This document shows, piece after piece, positions 9,663 through 17,493 of a stretch of 64,000 nucleotides of DNA. Below the pieces are notes generated by a model. It saw only the letters and a program-made list of their open reading frames with translations. It was not told the DNA's origin and did no database searches. A program made the position numbers and the translations under genes. Each line of letters opens with the position of its first letter. Position 1 is the first letter of the stretch. This stretch comes from an uncultured Acetatifactor sp. (GTDB lineage: Bacteria > Bacillota > Clostridia > Lachnospirales > Lachnospiraceae). The stretch covers positions 1 to 64,000 of the forward strand of contig CAJUAP010000017.1 of the NCBI GenBank assembly GCA_910584435.1, written 5' to 3'.

Positions 9663-9691
9663 TTGACAAATGAAAGGTTTTCTTATATACT
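9663..9691 (+). promoter_or_regulatory. Promoter of tRNA-Gly
   Basis: TTGACA (9663-9668), 17-bp spacer, TATACT (9686-9691), about 66 bases upstream of the mature tRNA. Confidence 0.8.
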
Positions 9692-9757
9692 AATAAAGTC
9701 TGATTCAGACAGGTTTTCGAGAGTGGAACTGGCAGACAAATAATGTTTATGTATCAT

Positions 9758-9830
9758 GCGATAGTGGCTCAGTTGGTAGAGCGCCACCTTGCCAAGGTGG
9801 AAACCGCGGGTTCGAGTCCCGTCTATCGCT
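9758..9830 (+). tRNA. tRNA-Gly (anticodon GCC)
   Basis: Full cloverleaf: acceptor GCGATAG (9758-9764) pairs with CTATCGC (9823-9829). The D arm is GCTC/GAGC, the anticodon stem is CCACC/GGTGG with loop TTGCCAA (GCC at 9791-9793), and the T loop is GGTTCGAGTCC. The discriminator is U, as in bacterial Gly tRNAs. CCA is not encoded. It reads glycine codons GGC and GGU. Confidence 0.97.
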
Positions 9831-9930
9831 TTTTGTTTACAGCGGAATTCCATAAAATGTGGTTTCCCGCTGTTTTTGTTATCTGTCTTTTGATGGCTGC
9901 TTCAATGTTACGCGGCATATTGCGGGCTGT

Positions 9931-11376
9931 TTATTTTAACTTTCCCCGGTTCCATACCTTTGAGGGTTGGGCTTTCGGGGTAGGACTTCGGAAGAGCAGA
10001 TGGTGCAAGGCTGTTCCGTTGAAGGGAAACAAGGGCCAGAAGTAGCTGAATCCGCCAAAGGTGGGGGTGGTTGCCATGGATAAGGCCGCCAGTGCGAGGC
10101 CGACCAGGAATCCCGGCAGACCAAAACATCCTGTTGCGATAATCAGAAGAATGCGGTATAGCCGGAGGGCATCACTAAATTCCGTATTTGTAATGGACAG
10201 AGAGGCAAGCAGTGTAATAGCAGCATAAAATAGTACTTCCACAGAGGCCCAATTCAGGCTGACAGCAATATCACCGATCAGTAAGCCGCCCACGATGGAC
10301 AGGGAGCCTGAAAACTTACCAGAGCTTACAGAGGAAGAATATTTAAATAAATCCAACAGAAATTCTACGCCCAGCACATAGAAAAACAAGCGTGCAGGTG
10401 TCAGGAGATTGTCCGAGAGAAGTCCCCATTGCTGTGAAAATTCAGGGTAATAAGCGGTAGCCAGCAGAAACAATGGCATCAAAAGCAGACTGACAGGAAT
10501 GCAGAGGAAACGGACCAGCCGCAGATAGGTGCCAATAGAAGGACTTTTATAATAGTCTTCGGGACTTTGGGTAAATTGAAATATGGTACAGGGAAGAATC
10601 AAAACCTGAGGTGAATTATCCACCAGAATCAGGACATGTCCTTCCAATAAATAACTGCAGGCAACATCGGGCCGTTCAGTCATCTGCATACTGGGCAGAG
10701 GATTCCACCAGCGCTTGTGGAGAAGCAGTTCTTCCAGGCTTTTGGTGCCCATGGTTAAGGAAGTGGCATTTATGGAATCCAAGGCAGAAAACAGTTTTTC
10801 CAGCAATTCTTCATTGGCAGCCCCTTCCAGGTAGGCAACGGCTACGTCTGTTTTACTTGCTGTTCCCACAGAATGCATGGCAAAACAGAGATGAGGAGAG
10901 CGCACCCTTCGCCGTATCAGGTTGGCATTGAATAGCAATGTCTCTACAAAACCATCCCGGGAACCTTTGGTAACCCGCTCCAGGTCTGGTTCTGAAATGC
11001 TCCTTGCCGGATAGGTGCGTACATCAATCAGGACTGCCTGTGCAAAGCCGTCAATTAACAGCAGGGAGGGGCCGCTGAGTACATTGCGGATAATATCATC
11101 CCAGGAATCGGAAAGAGAGGCCTGGGCGTAACCTATTTTGCCGTTCATGTATTGCCGGATATCTTCTATGCTTCCGTTTCTTACATACATGGGATTCTGC
11201 AGATCGGAGAAAATCTGCTGCAGAATTTCCGTTTTGCAGAAACCGTTGACACCCAGGAAATAAGCTTTTGTTTCACCCAGATACAGATGTCTCGTCATCA
11301 GGTCAAAGCTGGCATGGACGGGCAGCCGGGATTCTATATAGTTGATATTTTCTTCCAATACTGTAGATAAAGCCAT
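9931..11376 (-). CDS. GerA/SpoVAF-family spore germination membrane protein
   Basis: About 481 aa. The hallmark YPARSISEPDLERV, KGSRDGFVETL and LIRRRVRSPHL segment is diagnostic of the GerA/SpoVAF family. An N-terminal soluble half is followed by about five membrane segments (for example FLCIPVSLLLMPLFLLATAYY, VLFYAAITLLASLSI). These proteins sit in the spore inner membrane and take part in nutrient sensing or SpoVA channel activity. ATG 11376 (MALSTVLEEN) is preferred over an in-frame ATG at 11439 because GAAAGG lies upstream of the former. No GerB/GerC or spoVA genes adjoin it, so GerA subunit versus SpoVAF is undecided. Confidence 0.85.
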   Translation of the reverse strand: MALSTVLEENINYIESRLPVHASFDLMTRHLYLGETKAYFLGVNGFCKTEILQQIFSDLQNPMYVRNGSIEDIRQYMNGKIGYAQASLSDSWDDIIRNVLSGPSLLLIDGFAQAVLIDVRTYPARSISEPDLERVTKGSRDGFVETLLFNANLIRRRVRSPHLCFAMHSVGTASKTDVAVAYLEGAANEELLEKLFSALDSINATSLTMGTKSLEELLLHKRWWNPLPSMQMTERPDVACSYLLEGHVLILVDNSPQVLILPCTIFQFTQSPEDYYKSPSIGTYLRLVRFLCIPVSLLLMPLFLLATAYYPEFSQQWGLLSDNLLTPARLFFYVLGVEFLLDLFKYSSSVSSGKFSGSLSIVGGLLIGDIAVSLNWASVEVLFYAAITLLASLSITNTEFSDALRLYRILLIIATGCFGLPGFLVGLALAALSMATTPTFGGFSYFWPLFPFNGTALHHLLFRSPTPKAQPSKVWNRGKLK

Positions 11377-11551
11377 AATTATTATGCAGCCTTTCTGTGG
11401 TTGGTGTATGTTCTGTTTCGCATCAGCTATGTTATTCATATGATTGCAACCGCATTTTGGTATAGTATTTCCGAAGGTATTGTTTTTATGCAGGTTCTTT
11501 GACTATTATCAGATGGATAAATTGAATGCCGCCGGCAGTGTTATTAGCAGA

Positions 11552-11644
11552 GCGCTGAAGCGCATGAGATTAAGGTATCATGCTGACACAGAAGTTCATT
11601 GTGCCGGCTTCTGATTGTATATGCGCTGAAGCGCGTGAAATTAA
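11552..11644. repeat. Two 22-bp imperfect direct repeats in an intergenic region
   Basis: GCGCTGAAGCGC followed by RTGARATTAA occurs at 11552-11573 and 11623-11644 (two mismatches, 71-bp offset). GCGCTGAAGCGC is itself a short dyad. Between them CAGAAG...CTTCTG forms another small inverted repeat. No gene is assigned to 11440-11784. Confidence 0.6.
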
Positions 11645-11749
11645 AATTGTGCAGAAGATAAGTAATAAATAAGGAACGGTATAAATGAAGGTATAGGGGA
11701 GGATAAGTGAAAAAGAGAAAATGGTGGAGTAATGATTGGAATTATGTAG

Positions 11750-11786
11750 GCGAAACAGGCGGGTATCCTATTTCGCGTTTTTTTTT
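11750..11786 (+). terminator. Rho-independent terminator with no annotated upstream gene
   Basis: GCGAAA (11750-11755) pairs with TTTCGC (11771-11776), with an inner AGG/CCT pair, followed by nine T on the plus strand. The neighbouring genes are both on the minus strand, so it would end an unassigned plus-strand transcript. Confidence 0.6.
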
Positions 11787-12549
11787 ATATAAAAAATTGT
11801 ACTACACCAAGGCCGATAAGAAGTGCGCCTGAGAGTGGGTCGGCAGTACGCCCGGCCAGCTGAAGGATGGGATTTTGGCCAAGCCGGTTGCCGGAAAACA
11901 GAAAAAGTACGGAGCAGATCAGGGTGCTTACCGCAGTGGGAAGAAGAGTCAGTCCTGCAAGGCTGGCGCTTAATCCTGCGCTGAGATTGTTCAGGGACAA
12001 CGTCAGGCTTAAGGCAAAGACCTCTATCAGCTTTAATTGGGGAGAAGGCTTCCTGGGAGGTGCAGCTTCTCCTTCGGAAGAGATATTTTCTGCAGACGCG
12101 GATATATCTGCAGAGAGAGTTTCGGCCCGACAGTCAGTGCCCCTTGCAGAGGAAGCTCCGTTTGAAGAGGATTTATTTCTTGCGGAAGGAATTTCTTCTG
12201 CACCAGAGGCTTCTCTTGCAGAGGTGGATGTCATCTCCGGCAGCTGGTCTGCATCGAGCGGGGCTTTGGGGCGGCAGCACTGCGGTGACGTGATTACCCA
12301 TTTGACAATATAGTAAAGTCCTAACAGGATTAATATCAGACTTCCCACACATCCCTGGACTGCTGTGGGAAGAAAGGGAATTAATTTATGCCCCAGACCT
12401 ACGGACAGACAGGTTCCCAAAAGAGTAATCAGGCTTATGATTAAATTCTGCCAGAACCTGATGCGGATTTTGCGGATGCCATAACTGATACCTACTAAGA
12501 GAGCGTCAAGGCTGGCGGATATTCCGAACAGGAGAGAAGAAATCAGCAT
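11785..12549 (-). CDS. ytaF: YtaF-type sporulation membrane protein (MntP-like fold)
   Basis: 254 aa. Two clusters of three membrane segments bear the duplicated family motif: FGISASLDALLVGISYGIR at the N-terminus and LSLTLSLNNLSAGLSASLAG in the second half, both with the Asp/Asn-containing helix of MntP/YtaF proteins. YtaF is linked to sporulation in Bacillus; the family resembles cation exporters. The cytoplasmic linker (about residues 95-170) is unusually long and made of degenerate Ser/Ala/Glu repeats (SAREASGAEEIPSARN...), far longer than in most relatives. It is divergent from the polysaccharide deacetylase gene. Confidence 0.75.
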   Translation of the reverse strand: MLISSLLFGISASLDALLVGISYGIRKIRIRFWQNLIISLITLLGTCLSVGLGHKLIPFLPTAVQGCVGSLILILLGLYYIVKWVITSPQCCRPKAPLDADQLPEMTSTSAREASGAEEIPSARNKSSSNGASSARGTDCRAETLSADISASAENISSEGEAAPPRKPSPQLKLIEVFALSLTLSLNNLSAGLSASLAGLTLLPTAVSTLICSVLFLFSGNRLGQNPILQLAGRTADPLSGALLIGLGVVQFFI

Positions 12550-12615
12550 AAGAATTCTCCTGTAATATTTTCTATTACTATATTCTCAGAAAGAAAAAAG
12601 GGTGATATAATAAAG

Positions 12616-12723
12616 CAAATTGGAACAGGGAAGCGGAACAAGAACCAGAATAAAATTGAACCGGGGAAGCGGAACAAGAACCGGAATAAAATTGAACCGG
12701 GGACGCGGAACAGAAACCGAAGC
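12616..12723. repeat. 36-bp tandem repeat, three copies
   Basis: Units at 12616-12651, 12652-12687 and 12688-12723; the unit starts AAAATTGAACCGGGG and ends with an ACCGGAAT-like sequence. Copy 2 is closest to the consensus; copies 1 and 3 carry a few substitutions. It lies in the leader of the deacetylase gene. Confidence 0.85.
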
Positions 12724-12766
12724 AGAAATCGGACTAAAAATGAAATAGAAACAGGAGGTTATCCAT

Positions 12767-13573
12767 ATGAGATTTGTATATCCACAAGGAAAAAGGAAGG
12801 CATTGACGTTCAGTTATGACGATGGGCAGAGTTACGACCGCCGTCTGGCCGAATTGCTGCGCAGCCATGGGATGAAGGGTACATTTCATCTGAATTCAGG
12901 GAGGCTGGGACTGCATCGAGGGGATGAAGTGTTTATCGGCAGAGAAGAAATAAAGGAGGTGTATGCCGGGCATGAGGTGGCATGCCATGGGGTGGAGCAC
13001 AGAAATCTGCCGACGATCACCAGGCAGCAGACCATTCTGGAGATACAGGAGGACAGAAAGGCTTTGGAGGAGATTACCGGCGGTCTGGTGCAGGGGATGT
13101 CCTATGCTTTCGGCAATTATAATCAGGAAATTATGGATATTGCCAGGGCGTTAGGGATAAAATACTCCCGTACAGTACAGGATACGAAGAATTTCTTCCC
13201 GCCATCGGATTTCATGGCATGGCATCCTACCTGTCATCACAACAATAGTTTATTGGAATTGGCGGACAGCTTTATCAATGTGGCAGGATTTTACGAGCTG
13301 CCGTTAATGTATGTGTGGGGACATAGTTTTGAATTTGGACGCACAGGTGATTGGAGCGTCATAGAAGCATTTGCAGATAAAATGGCAGGACAGGAGAATA
13401 TCTGGTATGCAACCAATATGGAAATTTATATGTATATACAGGCGGTCAGGCAGCAGGAATTCTCTGCGGACGGCTTAACAATGTACAACCCCACGGCAGC
13501 TGCTGTATGGGTGAGTACAAAGGAGGGTATCATAGAAGTAAAGCCATTGCAGTCCGTTAAGCTGGCAAAATAA
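12767..13573 (+). CDS. Polysaccharide deacetylase (NodB homology, CE4)
   Basis: 268 aa, no signal peptide, start set by ACAGGAGG. Motif 1 is TFSYDDG (Asp18/Asp19, base and metal ligand) and motif 2 is HGVEH (His74, His78, metal ligands), as in metal-dependent CE4 N-acetyl deacetylases. Later elements (YAFGNYN, WGHSFEFG) match the family. The lack of a signal peptide suggests a cytosolic substrate or a sugar-metabolism role rather than cell-wall editing. The C-terminal 30 residues form a small beta-rich tail (YNPTAAAVWVSTKEG). Confidence 0.85.
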   Translation: MRFVYPQGKRKALTFSYDDGQSYDRRLAELLRSHGMKGTFHLNSGRLGLHRGDEVFIGREEIKEVYAGHEVACHGVEHRNLPTITRQQTILEIQEDRKALEEITGGLVQGMSYAFGNYNQEIMDIARALGIKYSRTVQDTKNFFPPSDFMAWHPTCHHNNSLLELADSFINVAGFYELPLMYVWGHSFEFGRTGDWSVIEAFADKMAGQENIWYATNMEIYMYIQAVRQQEFSADGLTMYNPTAAAVWVSTKEGIIEVKPLQSVKLAK

Positions 13574-13651
13574 TCAGGAGGCTGGTGAAAGTGTCACGAG
13601 CATAAGGAGGAATGCTGCCTGGCAGAAGGGAGAAAGGTACAGGGATTCTAT

Positions 13652-14212
13652 ATGACGGAAGAAATGACAATTATCGGCGAAGAAGCATACAGGGTTGCGA
13701 AGGAACTGCTGGAGACAGCAGGGTTAGAGCAGGGGGAGATATTGGTAGTCGGGTGTTCTACCAGCGAAGTTGCAGGTGCAGAAATTGGGACTTTTTCAAG
13801 CCCGGAGCTTGCGGAAGTGGTCTTTGGCGGTATCTATCAGGCAGCCCAGGAAGCAGGAGTCTATCTGGCCGCGCAATGTTGTGAGCATTTGAACCGCGTT
13901 TTGATTCTGGAAAAGGAGGCTGCCGTATGCTATGGATATGAAGCAGTAAATGTGATGCCTCAGCCCAAGGCGGGAGGATCCTTTGCTGCGGCGGCATATA
14001 AAGCTTTTGAGAATCCGGTGGCAGTGGAGCATATCAGGGCGCACGCCGGGATTGATATAGGGGATACTCTGATTGGAATGCATTTGAGGGATGTGGCGGT
14101 GCCGGTGAGAATCCGGACTGGTGAGATAGGAGATGCGCATGTGGTTTGTGCCCGCACCAGGCCGAAATTTGTCGGCGGCGTTCGGGCTGTCTATGATGAG
14201 AATATGCTGTGA
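13652..14212 (+). CDS. ywlG: UPF0340 / TIGR01440 family protein (YwlG)
   Basis: 186 aa. The pattern VVGCSTSEVAGAEIGTFSS, AAQCCEHLNRVL, VNVMPQPKAGGS, and IGMHLRDVAVPVR near the C-terminus is the conserved core of YwlG/UPF0340 proteins, a small alpha/beta family of unknown biochemical function. It follows the deacetylase by about 80 bp in the same direction and ends at a clear hairpin, so the two may form one transcript. Confidence 0.85.
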   Translation: MTEEMTIIGEEAYRVAKELLETAGLEQGEILVVGCSTSEVAGAEIGTFSSPELAEVVFGGIYQAAQEAGVYLAAQCCEHLNRVLILEKEAAVCYGYEAVNVMPQPKAGGSFAAAAYKAFENPVAVEHIRAHAGIDIGDTLIGMHLRDVAVPVRIRTGEIGDAHVVCARTRPKFVGGVRAVYDENML

Positions 14213-14273
14213 AGTCTTCTCATTCATTGTTTGTGCCGACTGCATCGGTATGACGGGAAGTGCGCAATGTCTT

Positions 14274-14307
14274 AAAAATGGCATCTGCTGAAGCGGATGC
14301 CATTTTT
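14274..14307. terminator. Bidirectional terminator hairpin
   Basis: AAAAATGGCATC (14274-14285) and GATGCCATTTTT (14296-14307) are perfect inverted repeats, giving a T tract on both strands. It lies between the ends of ywlG and murG. Confidence 0.75.
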
Positions 14308-14394
14308 GGTTGGGAAGTGAAACAAACTTTTCGCTTCTGCTGTCTGTGTACTAAGAAATGCTTTCGGATAGAATCACGGTTTCTTTGGACAGTT

Positions 14395-15474
14395 CTATGT
14401 GTCCTTGTCAGAACCTGCGGCGTCTTCGATCAAGCCCAGAATCGTTTTGATAGAATCCATCTGTCCACTGTTATTCATGGCATCCCGGAAGGTCTGTCTG
14501 GTAAAATACAGCTCGTGCACTTTATCTACTAACATATCTGTTGTCAGATCGTCTTCCTGAATCACGATAGAGAATCCCTGGGCTTCAAAAGATTTGGCAT
14601 TCAGCAGCTGGTCGCCGCGGCTGCTGGAAGCAGGGAGCGGTATCAGGATATTTGGTTTCTTCAGCGCCAGAAGTTCACATATTGCATTGGCACCGGCACG
14701 GGAAATCACAATATCCGCCATGGCAAATAAATCTTTCAATTCTGTCTTCACATATTCAAATTGTTTATATCCCGGTGTGTTCAGAAGCAGATTGTCTACT
14801 TTGTCCTTGCCGCACAGGTGGACTACCTGAAAATCCGTCAGCAGTCTGGGCAGTGCATCCCGAACCGCTTTATTGACATTGGCAGCCCCCAGGCTTCCGC
14901 CGATTACCATGACTACAGGAATATTGGCACTGAAGCCGCACATGTTGAGCCCGGCAAGTTTATTTCCCTGTGCCAGTTCTGCCCTGATGGGAGAGCCGGT
15001 CAGTACCGCTTTGTTCTCAGGAAGCTGTTTCAAGGTTTCCGGGAAATTGCAGCAGACCTTCTTGGCCGCAGGAATGCACATTCTGTTGGCCAGTCCGGGT
15101 GTCATGTCGGATTCATGAATAATGCAGGGAATCCCCAGGGAGGCCGCCGCACGGACTACAGGAACGGAGACGAAACCGCCCTTGGAAAAAACCACATCCG
15201 GCCTATGGTTTTTCAGAAATTTCTTTGCCTCGGAAAAACCTTTTATAACGCGGAAAGGATCCGTAAAGTTTTTCAAATCCAGATATCGTCGAAATTTACC
15301 TGTGGAGATACCTATATAGGGTATGTCAAAATCGCTGATTAGTTTCTTCTCAATACCATCATAGGAACCCATATAAGTAATTTCATAGCCGGCGTCCTTT
15401 AGGGAAGGGAGCAGAGCAATATTGGGGGTGACATGTCCTGCGGAGCCCCCGCCTGTCAAGATTATTTTTTTCAT
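14395..15474 (-). CDS. murG: UDP-GlcNAc--lipid I GlcNAc transferase (MurG)
   Basis: About 359 aa, membrane-associated GT28 enzyme. It transfers GlcNAc from UDP-GlcNAc to lipid I, making lipid II. The N-terminal GGGSAGHVTPN loop, the HESDMTPGLANR segment, VMVIGGSLGA at the start of the C-domain, and SRAGANAICELLALKKPNILIPLP (nucleotide-sugar site) are all present. Start ATG 15474 (MKKIILTGG) has AAAGG seven bases upstream; an earlier TTG would add five residues. It lies alone, outside a division/cell-wall cluster, immediately after the TSCPD gene. Confidence 0.92.
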   Translation of the reverse strand: MKKIILTGGGSAGHVTPNIALLPSLKDAGYEITYMGSYDGIEKKLISDFDIPYIGISTGKFRRYLDLKNFTDPFRVIKGFSEAKKFLKNHRPDVVFSKGGFVSVPVVRAAASLGIPCIIHESDMTPGLANRMCIPAAKKVCCNFPETLKQLPENKAVLTGSPIRAELAQGNKLAGLNMCGFSANIPVVMVIGGSLGAANVNKAVRDALPRLLTDFQVVHLCGKDKVDNLLLNTPGYKQFEYVKTELKDLFAMADIVISRAGANAICELLALKKPNILIPLPASSSRGDQLLNAKSFEAQGFSIVIQEDDLTTDMLVDKVHELYFTRQTFRDAMNNSGQMDSIKTILGLIEDAAGSDKDT

Positions 15475-15491
15475 AACAATGCCTTTCAAAA

Positions 15492-15737
15492 TTATAGCAT
15501 TTGTTCAAGCGCTTGTGCCAGCTGATCAGGGCAGGAGGTTGGTTTTGAGCCGCAGCGGATGCCTTTGAGCTTGGATATAGCCTCTTGTGCTGTCATTCCT
15601 TTGACCAGGGCGCTGACACCCTGCAGATTGCCGTGGCATCCGCCGGTAAACTGTACGGAGTCAATGACGCCATCCTTTAATGTAATATCAATTTCCCTGG
15701 AACAGGTGCCGTGAGTCTTATATTTCAGCGTATCCAT
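15492..15737 (-). CDS. TSCPD domain protein (TIGR03905 family)
   Basis: 81 aa from ATG 15737, chosen for GGAGAG upstream. The pattern YKTHGTCSREIDITL, VQFTGGCHGNLQGVSALVKGM and KLKGIRCGSKPTSCPDQLAQAL, with four conserved Cys, matches the short TSCPD-domain proteins common in Clostridia. The same domain sits at the C-terminus of some ribonucleotide reductases; the small stand-alone proteins have no known function and may bind metal. The murG start is 17 bp downstream, so the two are probably co-transcribed. Confidence 0.85.
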   Translation of the reverse strand: MDTLKYKTHGTCSREIDITLKDGVIDSVQFTGGCHGNLQGVSALVKGMTAQEAISKLKGIRCGSKPTSCPDQLAQALEQML

Positions 15738-15761
15738 AGATGTTCTCTCCTTTATTATCAA

Positions 15762-16439
15762 AATATGTTATGATATATTCTATCAGATTTTGTTCCATTC
15801 TGCAATCATAGATTATCAGGCTTTAGCGTTGAAAATTAGATAGTTCTTCAATTTATAACTAATTTCGACCAATCATGTTATGCTTAAACAATTTGCCGTT
15901 GTTATTTTGTGAATGATGATATTGTTTTTTTGTAAGAACTAAATAGTAATAGTACTGTGGTTAAGGGGAGTTCAAGTATAAGTGAAAAAGCTTCAGGTGC
16001 TGCTATTCTGCAGACAGCATATGAAGTTTTTTAAATTATTGATATCGGAGGCCGAATTTTTAAGCAATATATGTGAGCTATACTATAAGCCTGTATGTCT
16101 CTTGACGGACATATTTTTATCATTGAGACTATTAACTATTCTGTCGCTTCAGATTAGTAGATTTTGGCGGTCTTGAGTATAAATAGTTAATATGATTGAT
16201 CCTTTTACTTAATACCTGGGAGAGAATCATTCCAAAGAGTGACATGAAAATCGCTTATAATGCCGGGAATGCTGATAATATGTCAGAAAAGGTAAAAATA
16301 ATACGATGAAAATTTCTGTAAAACCGTGGTGATTTCAGTTATACTAGGTCTAAAGAACAAGTTCGCCTGGCATTCTTCCCATGCATTGTCTGCGTCGGCA
16401 TGGCGGGAAGTGCTGGAACTTTGTGAGAGGAGGCATAGT
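15762..16439. other. AT-rich intergenic region, no supported gene
   Basis: An open frame at 15982-16176 (64 codons) lacks a good ribosome binding site, and I do not call it. No strong terminator or promoter pair was found by eye. A short sequence at 16384-16413 resembles one at 14225-14263. Confidence 0.45.
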
Positions 16440-17339
16440 ATGTTTCGTGTGTTTCAGGAAGAAAAGCTGATTACAATTGGTATGTTTTTATGTCTTGGAT
16501 TAAGTATTGTGTTAAGGATGTTTTTGGGATTGCTCTATCGGAATATGATTAAGGAAGCGGATAATATGGCGTCGACAGAGAACCGGCTGCTGAAGCAATG
16601 CAAGACCAAATTTGCAAGCTGTTATCAGATGAGCAATGGTGTGGCCAATATTCCGGTATTTGTGGACAAGTTTCTGAATCGTATGTCTCTCGGACATTTA
16701 TCCTTTGAGACCATATATCATCTTTCGGGGCAGCTCATGCTGCTGTCGGTGGTGTTCTCCGGGGTGGGGGTGTGTAAAAGTATCCTGGGAGGACGAACGG
16801 TGGGGGATGTACTGCCCTTTTACATTGTCAGCTTTTTCGGCTTGTACATATATTTCAGCGTATCTACCGTAGTGGATATCAGGGGAAAGAAGCGGGTGCT
16901 AAAGGTTAATTTGGTGGATTATCTGGAAAATCATTTATCGCCCAGGATAGATATCACAAGGCAGGATATGGAGATGCTGTATGGAGAGGCCGCTTATGAA
17001 GAGAAGAGAAATAACTTCGGCCGTTTACAGGGAGGGCAGAAAGCAAAAGGAAGAAGCCGTAAGGGGAATAAGGGGGTTCAGGCCAGGCCGGTCAAACGGA
17101 CAGTGGAGCTTATGCCCATTGGAAATAGAATAGCTGCCGGAAGCGAAGAATTTGTGAGCGAAGAACCGGCAGTGGAAGAAGCAATCGGCACAGAACCAGA
17201 GCATCCGGGGTACAGCCAGCAGCATTCGGAGTATATCCAGCCGGAGCCGCAGCACAATGCAGAGGTCAAGCCGGAAGATACGTCAGAGGTAACGGAGGAA
17301 GAACTGGAAGCATTGCTGAAGGAATTTTTGACTTCATAG
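16440..17339 (+). CDS. Putative membrane protein, 299 aa
   Basis: ATG 16440 has AGAGGAGG seven bases upstream; the open frame extends 38 codons further but without a site. The N-terminus (LITIGMFLCLGLSIVLRMFLGLLY) is one membrane helix, and two more occur around residues 95-155 (LMLLSVVFSGVGV, FYIVSFFGLYIYFSV). The C-terminal half is charged: a Lys/Arg/Gln-rich stretch, then an acidic tail rich in E, P, H and Q. I recognise no named family. Confidence 0.7.
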   Translation: MFRVFQEEKLITIGMFLCLGLSIVLRMFLGLLYRNMIKEADNMASTENRLLKQCKTKFASCYQMSNGVANIPVFVDKFLNRMSLGHLSFETIYHLSGQLMLLSVVFSGVGVCKSILGGRTVGDVLPFYIVSFFGLYIYFSVSTVVDIRGKKRVLKVNLVDYLENHLSPRIDITRQDMEMLYGEAAYEEKRNNFGRLQGGQKAKGRSRKGNKGVQARPVKRTVELMPIGNRIAAGSEEFVSEEPAVEEAIGTEPEHPGYSQQHSEYIQPEPQHNAEVKPEDTSEVTEEELEALLKEFLTS

Positions 17340-17372
17340 AATGGAGTTGTACGATATTAAAATTGCCAGGTA

Positions 17373-17410
17373 CTGCATGCAGATTTTTACGGAAATGAAT
17401 CTGCATGCAG
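17373..17410 (+). terminator. Terminator after the membrane protein gene
   Basis: CTGCATGCAGATT (17373-17385) pairs with AATCTGCATGCAG (17398-17410); a short CTGCTTTT tract follows on the plus strand. Confidence 0.6.
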
Positions 17411-17493
17411 CTGCTTTTACAGGGAGTTGTTATGGAAGGTGCAGGAAAAAGGATTTTTATTCGGAAATTTTCCGGACAGGAGGTGGAATATTT

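Noticed and set aside
9427..9666. 79-codon open frame before the tRNA promoter
   Set aside because: No ribosome binding site, ends inside the tRNA promoter, and no protein-like pattern.
15982..16176. 64-codon open frame in the AT-rich gap
   Set aside because: Weak start context and composition typical of random AT-rich sequence.
14225..16413. Similar sequences at 14225-14263 and 16384-16413 (CATTGT...GGCATGGCGGGAAGTGC-like)
   Set aside because: Similarity covers about 30 bases with several differences and no flanking duplications; too weak to call a mobile repeat.
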